From: Priapulus caudatus
Taxonomy: Eukaryota; Priapulida; Priapulimorpha; Priapulimorphida; Priapulidae
DNA length: 64,000 nt
Direction of reading: 5' to 3'
Assembly: GCF_000485595.1 (NCBI RefSeq)
Contig: NW_014577071.1
Coordinates: 883,809 to 947,808 of the forward strand
Below are positions 59,640 through 64,000 of this stretch, in pieces. Made by a program: the position numbers and the translations under genes. Position 1 is the stretch's first letter. Each line of letters begins with the position of its first letter. The notes below the pieces were generated by a model that was not told the DNA's origin, did no database searches, and worked only from the letters and a program-made list of their open reading frames with translations.

Positions 59640-61905
59640 TGATCAGCTGCTGTGTCCTTGTAGAAGCCATGCTGCCGCGGATCCAGGAACTGCTGCTGAG
59701 CAATGCTTGCCTAACCCCATACTGTGGCCTGGATCTGGACTCTGTGGATGTGCTGCTTGAGAGCACCAAGGGTGGGAAGCAGCTTGTCACTTTCAGCCAT
59801 ATGCTTGCAGAAAAGATGCCATCGCAGCTCAGGGATGCTCGCAATCTAGATTCCCTTTGGTGCGTATGCAGCACAGACGAATGTAGCCAGCGTTGACAGC
59901 AGCTCTTCAGTGACTTCAGCGGCATCTGAAAGCATCTGCAGAGAATTGATGACTTCTCCGCCTGCTTTGAGGTAGACATGCAGCCAGGTTGCTTTGCCCA
60001 TGCAAGAGAACATCCTAGTGTTGTTTGCCCCCGTAAATGCGTGGAAGGCTGGCTAAGCCTTTGCTCTTTCTGGACCTAGATCTGTCCATATTGGCTGCAC
60101 TTGGACTACTCCGGAAGCCATCGACATGGACGTGTTTCTCAGCAGAAGGTCATAATGTGCTATGACCAGCACCAGAATATCAGTGTCTGGGTTGAAGACC
60201 ACCAACTCTGCATCAGGTGGGTGCCTCTGTGATGCCAGCACTGCATGGTAGATCAGCAGTGTGTCCGCCTCTTCGTGATTGTTGTCCTCGATTAGCAGCT
60301 CGCTATTGCTCCTAATATGTCCTGCGGCAGATGCGATAACCAGCTTTGACGAGTCTTGGTTGTACTCCAAGATTTTTGCTGCCAGATACTCAGTCAGATC
60401 AGCCTTTGTTTTGACGTGGGAAAGGAACCGGCTTATTGGGATGTGCTTGATGCTGGTGTCATCTCTGATCTGATATTAGATCGGATCCTTCCCTTGTCTC
60501 CGTTTCTCTCTTGTGGTACTCTTCAGGGAATCAGCCTTGTATGTGTCAAACACCAGAATGATCTCATCACAGTCACAGACTATGTGAGAGACATCAGTCT
60601 GGTATTGAAACATTCACTGAGGTCTTTGACTGTCACGACCGTGGCTGGTTTTTTTGTTAGCTTCTGCACGACCACCATACCGTCCACCAGTGCACTTTTT
60701 CGACTTGGATGAGGATCTTCAGTGGGTGTGCAGTCCATAGTTTCTGGATCCACTGCATCGCGCTGCAGAACACTTGCATTATGCAGCTGCTGCTGCTGAT
60801 CTTCATCGGGTGGTTCTGCTGTTTCCAGCTTCTCAAGGAAGTGTATCAACTTTGCCTTGTCAATACATGGCAGCATTGTCCCGTTTGCCGCAAACAGTGC
60901 CCTCGATGTCAACGTGAACTCATAGTTGCCGATGGCTTGTTTCTGGTCGATGTCTCGCTTTGACCTGGCAAGGACCATCAGCCTTCCGTACAGATCCTTG
61001 GTCTTCTTCAGATCTACAGTCTTGTCTCTGAGTTTCACACTCGTTTTCTTGTTGCCAGACATAAACATGTTGTTGTTGTGTTTCTTTACTGGTGCCCAGC
61101 GGCTGACGTCCCCATTGATTCGCTCTGACACGTACTCTTCATACAACTTCTGCCCAGTGACATCAATGTTCAGGATCTGTGGCACATACTCGTCTGGGAT
61201 GTAGGCATGGGTGATCAGATTGTGCAGCTGGTCACCTTCAGTGGCAAATGGATTGCCATGACTTAGAATCGCAGCCTTGATCTTGTCGATTGCGTCATGC
61301 TCCATTTTGACTGCACTTGGTCTAAGGTCATGGTGCTCTGTGACCTTGCCAGCTTCCACATCAAACTGACTCTTGAACTTGCTCGACAGGCATGACAGTT
61401 TTGATGCAGCCATGAAAAACCTCTGTCTAGCGTTGGCGTTGTTGGAGATGCCAATCAGTCCAAAGTGAACCTTCATCAGCTTGTTTAGATGTTCGCATGC
61501 GTGGTGTACACCAATGGATACAAACAGGATCTCGTTTTTGGTGACGGATATGTTTCCAGCTTTCAGTTCCCTCCAGGTATTGGGGTGGTCTGTTCTCAGG
61601 TCATACATGTCTGCGATGTACCGAGACCAGAGTCACTTGTACTTGATCCGGTCCATAGCAAAGAACATCTTGCTCAGTGCTTCTCCAGCTTCGAGATGGA
61701 GCACCAGGTCAGCGTTTCGGAATGCCGCCACGAAGAACAGGATTAATTGTCTCCACTCGGTGTAGGTAGTTTATCATTGATTTGAACATGGCATTCTTGG
61801 ATCTTTGGGCCTCCCAGTCCTGGAATGTCTTCAGCACTTCAGCATTGGTCAAGGCTTGAAGGAGGGTGATGTTGGCATGTTTCACGGATTCAGCCTTTGT
61901 ACATT
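59640..61905 (-). pseudogene. Decayed FEN1/XPG-like (PIN-like) nuclease gene of the TIR element
   Basis: Minus-strand pieces read in order: DLVLHLEAG and FFAMDRIKY (about 61,720-61,640); HACEHLNKLMK and GLIGIS (about 61,510-61,450); a long linker; VFDTYKADSLK (about 60,560); HEEADTLLIYHA (60,280-60,245); NPDTDILVLV (about 60,195); a GANNT...GKATWL segment (about 60,020-59,985); and a C-terminal KHMAESDKLLP region (about 59,815). Such proteins are widespread as uncharacterised genes in aquatic animals (recognised from memory, not searched). The FD.Y...K, EEADT, DTDIL and G.(D)...GK series resembles, in order, the acidic and H2TH signatures of FEN1/XPG nucleases; this parallel is my inference. 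Lesions: stops near 61,636, 60,473, 59,852 and 59,722, and frameshifts near 61,745, 60,600 and 60,060. The longest open piece is 60,580-61,608 (342 codons). Confidence 0.75.
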
Positions 61906-61961
61906 TGTTTAAAAAAAAATAGTGAAAAAATAAGCAGCCATTTTGAAAATCTAAGATGGCC

Positions 61962-62262
61962 GCTTTGTGGTTATGTTTAGCTTATTTTACTTTGTACCAC
62001 TAGCTTCCTCACCCCTGAAAATGTATGTTTAGCCGTTAAAATCATGACTTTAGGCCACCTGGATGCTGAGATATTGAGAAACACCCATTTTGAAGGCGGC
62101 CGTTTCGAAAATCTAAGATGGCCGCTATGCATGCTTTCGGCAAATTGTAAACATTGGTTTTCTGATTGCCTATACTATACAGATTCCAAAAATGTATAGG
62201 TTCGCAAATCCCCCTCAAAAAGTTGACAAAATTTAATATCTGGACATAGTGAACTTGACTAT
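61962..62262 (-). repeat. Right terminal inverted repeat
   Basis: Inverted partner of 58,957-59,244. Carries three 'aagatggccgc'-like motifs, including one just inside the arm (61,951-61,963). Confidence 0.9.
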
Positions 62263-62653
62263 TACAGGAAAATGCAGTTTACTTTGCACACTATTGATTG
62301 GGGCCCGGACAAAGCTCATGAAATCAATTTCAACTTTCAAGTCTTAATTTCCTCACTTAACTCAATCCCCTCACTATACTCCTAACTTTTAAGCTATCGC
62401 TGACGTTGATAACCGCTTGGGAGTCTTAACATCAACAGATACGTACGGTTACCCTTTGACTGAATCAATTTCAAATTCGAAAATTCGAAAACGATCAATG
62501 CGATGGAAATAACGTTGATTATATGGCGTGCACTCAGTTTATTATATTTGCATTATTTCGTCGGTGTCAGCGGGGCGCGCTCGCGCTTCAACATGGAGAA
62601 TACGCGCAAGTATGTAAAGAACTCCTTAAATAAGTTTATTCGGTTGGTTGATA
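62263..62653. other. Spacer right of the TIR element
   Basis: Ordinary sequence. An 81-codon frame (62,503-62,748) runs into the foldback and has no motif. Confidence 0.5.
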
Positions 62654-62830
62654 ATAGAGCTAACTTGGTAAATTTCTACTCGACCGTGAAGTTCAAACGT
62701 ACTGCTAGCGTTTCGGGTCTTAACGGGAAACTTTTTCCCCAGCTTTGAAAAAGTCTTCCGTTAGGACGCGAAACGTTAGCAGTACGTTTGAACTACACGG
62801 TTGAGAGGAAATTAACCAAGTTAACTCTAT
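62654..62830. mobile_element. 177-bp foldback with ~84-bp arms
   Basis: Arms 62,654-62,737 and 62,747-62,830 are inverted complements with about ten mismatches, separated by a 9-base loop. They include 'gttcaaacgtactgctagcg' on the left and its near-complement on the right. The sequence can form one long hairpin. It has no coding capacity. A MITE of the foldback type, or an inverted duplication, fits; no target duplication was resolved. Confidence 0.75.
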
Positions 62831-64000
62831 GAAAAAAAATGTCTAACATAATTTCGCTTCGTCATCGCCATTAAAGTGCTCGACAGACCTATAAAGGCAT
62901 TGATCCACCATCCGCTATTTACGGATACACGTTAGATGAGCATGTGTAGTCACCACGGCCGAACTCTCATGTAATGATGATGGATATCATAGAAAATCAT
63001 CGGAATTAACTACATAAACATGTTGGCCAAGAAATCTGCAGATATTGCTGCATTACGTTATATTATTTTTTGCGCAATGTAAAACTGTTCAGTCGTGACG
63101 AGCAGACAGTTTTCGTTAGTGGACCTTGATCTACAACGTGCTCACGTTAACACACGTTCGTGGGCATTGTCACGTAGGTCACAATACTCCGTTGCGGAAA
63201 GGTACGGCAGTGCTCTTTGATATTTGCTTAAACGATAGCATTTGATTACACTGACAGTAGCGCATTCAGACCCGTAACGAGCATTTCAGAAGAACTGGAC
63301 CTTTGTGATCAGAAGATAGACCTTTGGAGTCAGCCAACCTAGCCCGTGTTCTGCATGAATAAAATTATTACATGAATGCCACAGAAACACTGTAAATACT
63401 TTCAGAATGTTTCACATTGTAATGACCTATGTACAATTACGTACAAACTAGTACACAACTTTGAATATAAGTCAACGCACGTGTATTCAGAGCATTGATT
63501 AACACATAAATATGTTCATCAGTCTTTGCCACCGTAATATTTTTTTTTAAACAAGCATTTTAAAAACTCCATAACCCCGACAGTAGCTTTCACAGTACGC
63601 CATAGTATGCGGCTTAGTTTTAGTTTCATTGATTGGAGCGTGCTGAAGACGTCTATAGATTCTTCTTGATTACAGGATACGTGTCATAGTACGTATACTG
63701 ATCGTGGCGGGCACAAAGAGCATCTCCTCACGTAGTGATTTTACTTTTTCTACCTTTTCTACTTTTTTTCGGTGCGTATATCTGTATTACACGCCATTGG
63801 ACATGAGCAAGTGAAATGGCAAATGGCGTCGTTGTCATGTCAGCTTGACAGCATTTTTTCAGTCATGCACCTTACGCCTGGTATTTTTCCGCTTAGTCAT
63901 ACATGTCGTTCCTAGCAGCTAACTGCCCCTTCACTAACTAGTAGGCAAATGTCTCTCTCCTTCTCTGTTTATATCTTTTAATTCGGTCTACTATACGTAC
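62831..64000. other. Terminal spacer, nothing recognised
   Basis: About 1.2 kb of AT-rich sequence with no ORF of note, no repeat structure and no RNA gene that I can identify. Confidence 0.5.

Larger units (their letters stand above)
58957..62262 (-). mobile_element. 3.3-kb DNA element with ~290-bp TIRs and a nuclease-like gene
   Basis: The left arm (58,957-59,244) and right arm (61,962-62,262) are inverted complements along their whole length, about 85-90% alike by eye. Both start with 'atagtcaagttca' at the outside and end with 'cataaccacaaagc' on the inside. 'tta' precedes the left end and follows the right end, a possible 3-bp target duplication if the element begins at 'tagtc'. Between the arms is one decayed minus-strand gene (59,640-61,905) and no DDE transposase that I can recognise. 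The long TIRs and the precise inside-outside symmetry support a mobile DNA element. Its superfamily is not clear to me; a TTA duplication would be compatible with PIF/Harbinger-like targets, but the protein is not Harbinger-like. Confidence 0.85.

Noticed and set aside
59635-59979. 114-codon minus-strand ORF inside the transposon as a separate gene
   Set aside because: Another frame over the same bases continues the nuclease-like protein (GKATWL, KHMAESDKLLP), so this ORF is an out-of-frame shadow.
62503-62748. 81-codon ORF near the right edge
   Set aside because: Its second half lies in the left arm of the foldback and it has no recognisable domain or promoter.

Overview
The window looks like unmasked nuclear DNA from a marine invertebrate. 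It has single-exon CYP2-type cytochrome P450 genes with TATA/CCAAT promoters, a Helitron relic, many miniature inverted-repeat elements, CCCTAA telomere-like repeats, and very abundant GT/CA, GA and pentanucleotide repeats. A cnidarian-like animal is a possibility, but the phylum cannot be fixed from the sequence. Two N gaps and long stretches dense in one-base indels show a long-read draft that was polished unevenly.

Positions 1-25.8 kb contain no gene I can support. A unit of about 12 kb (1-12,120) recurs at 13,785-25,560. It is nearly identical over the first 1.6 kb, and then the two copies differ by frequent one-base indels. Each copy holds GT/GC arrays, a GA tract, an AAT/ATT palindrome and a 1.5-kb pentanucleotide satellite. 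Either there is a real tandem duplication or two haplotypes or overlapping contigs were placed side by side.

Positions 25.8-31.4 kb are spacer with three structured repeats: a 705-bp foldback with purine-rich and pyrimidine-rich halves (26,868-27,572), a 24-bp-TIR element (29,292-29,690) and a short 29-30-bp tandem repeat.

Positions 31.4-58.4 kb are a same-strand P450 cluster with seven copies, called A to G here. Only G (56,525-58,042, 505 aa) is complete. A is interrupted by two insertions, B is cut by a gap, C has a nonsense codon shared with A, D is heavily indel-damaged, E lacks its first half and its true C-terminus, and F is frameshifted in its first two thirds. The copies share a promoter layout (CCAAT box, TATA box, then CCAGTGAACTGCGCGC) and a 127-bp repeat downstream. 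CA/CG arrays sit at unit boundaries. An inverted copy of a P450 3' flank, without P450 coding sequence, lies at 46,244-46,945. Comparing paralogous flanks dates several insertions: two have recognisable empty sites elsewhere in the window.

Positions 58.9-62.3 kb are the most interesting part: a DNA element with roughly 290-bp terminal inverted repeats. It carries one decayed minus-strand gene whose motifs look like a FEN1/XPG-type (PIN-like) nuclease fused to an uncharacterised domain, and no recognisable DDE transposase. The last 1.7 kb hold a perfect-looking 84-bp-arm foldback and otherwise no gene I can support.
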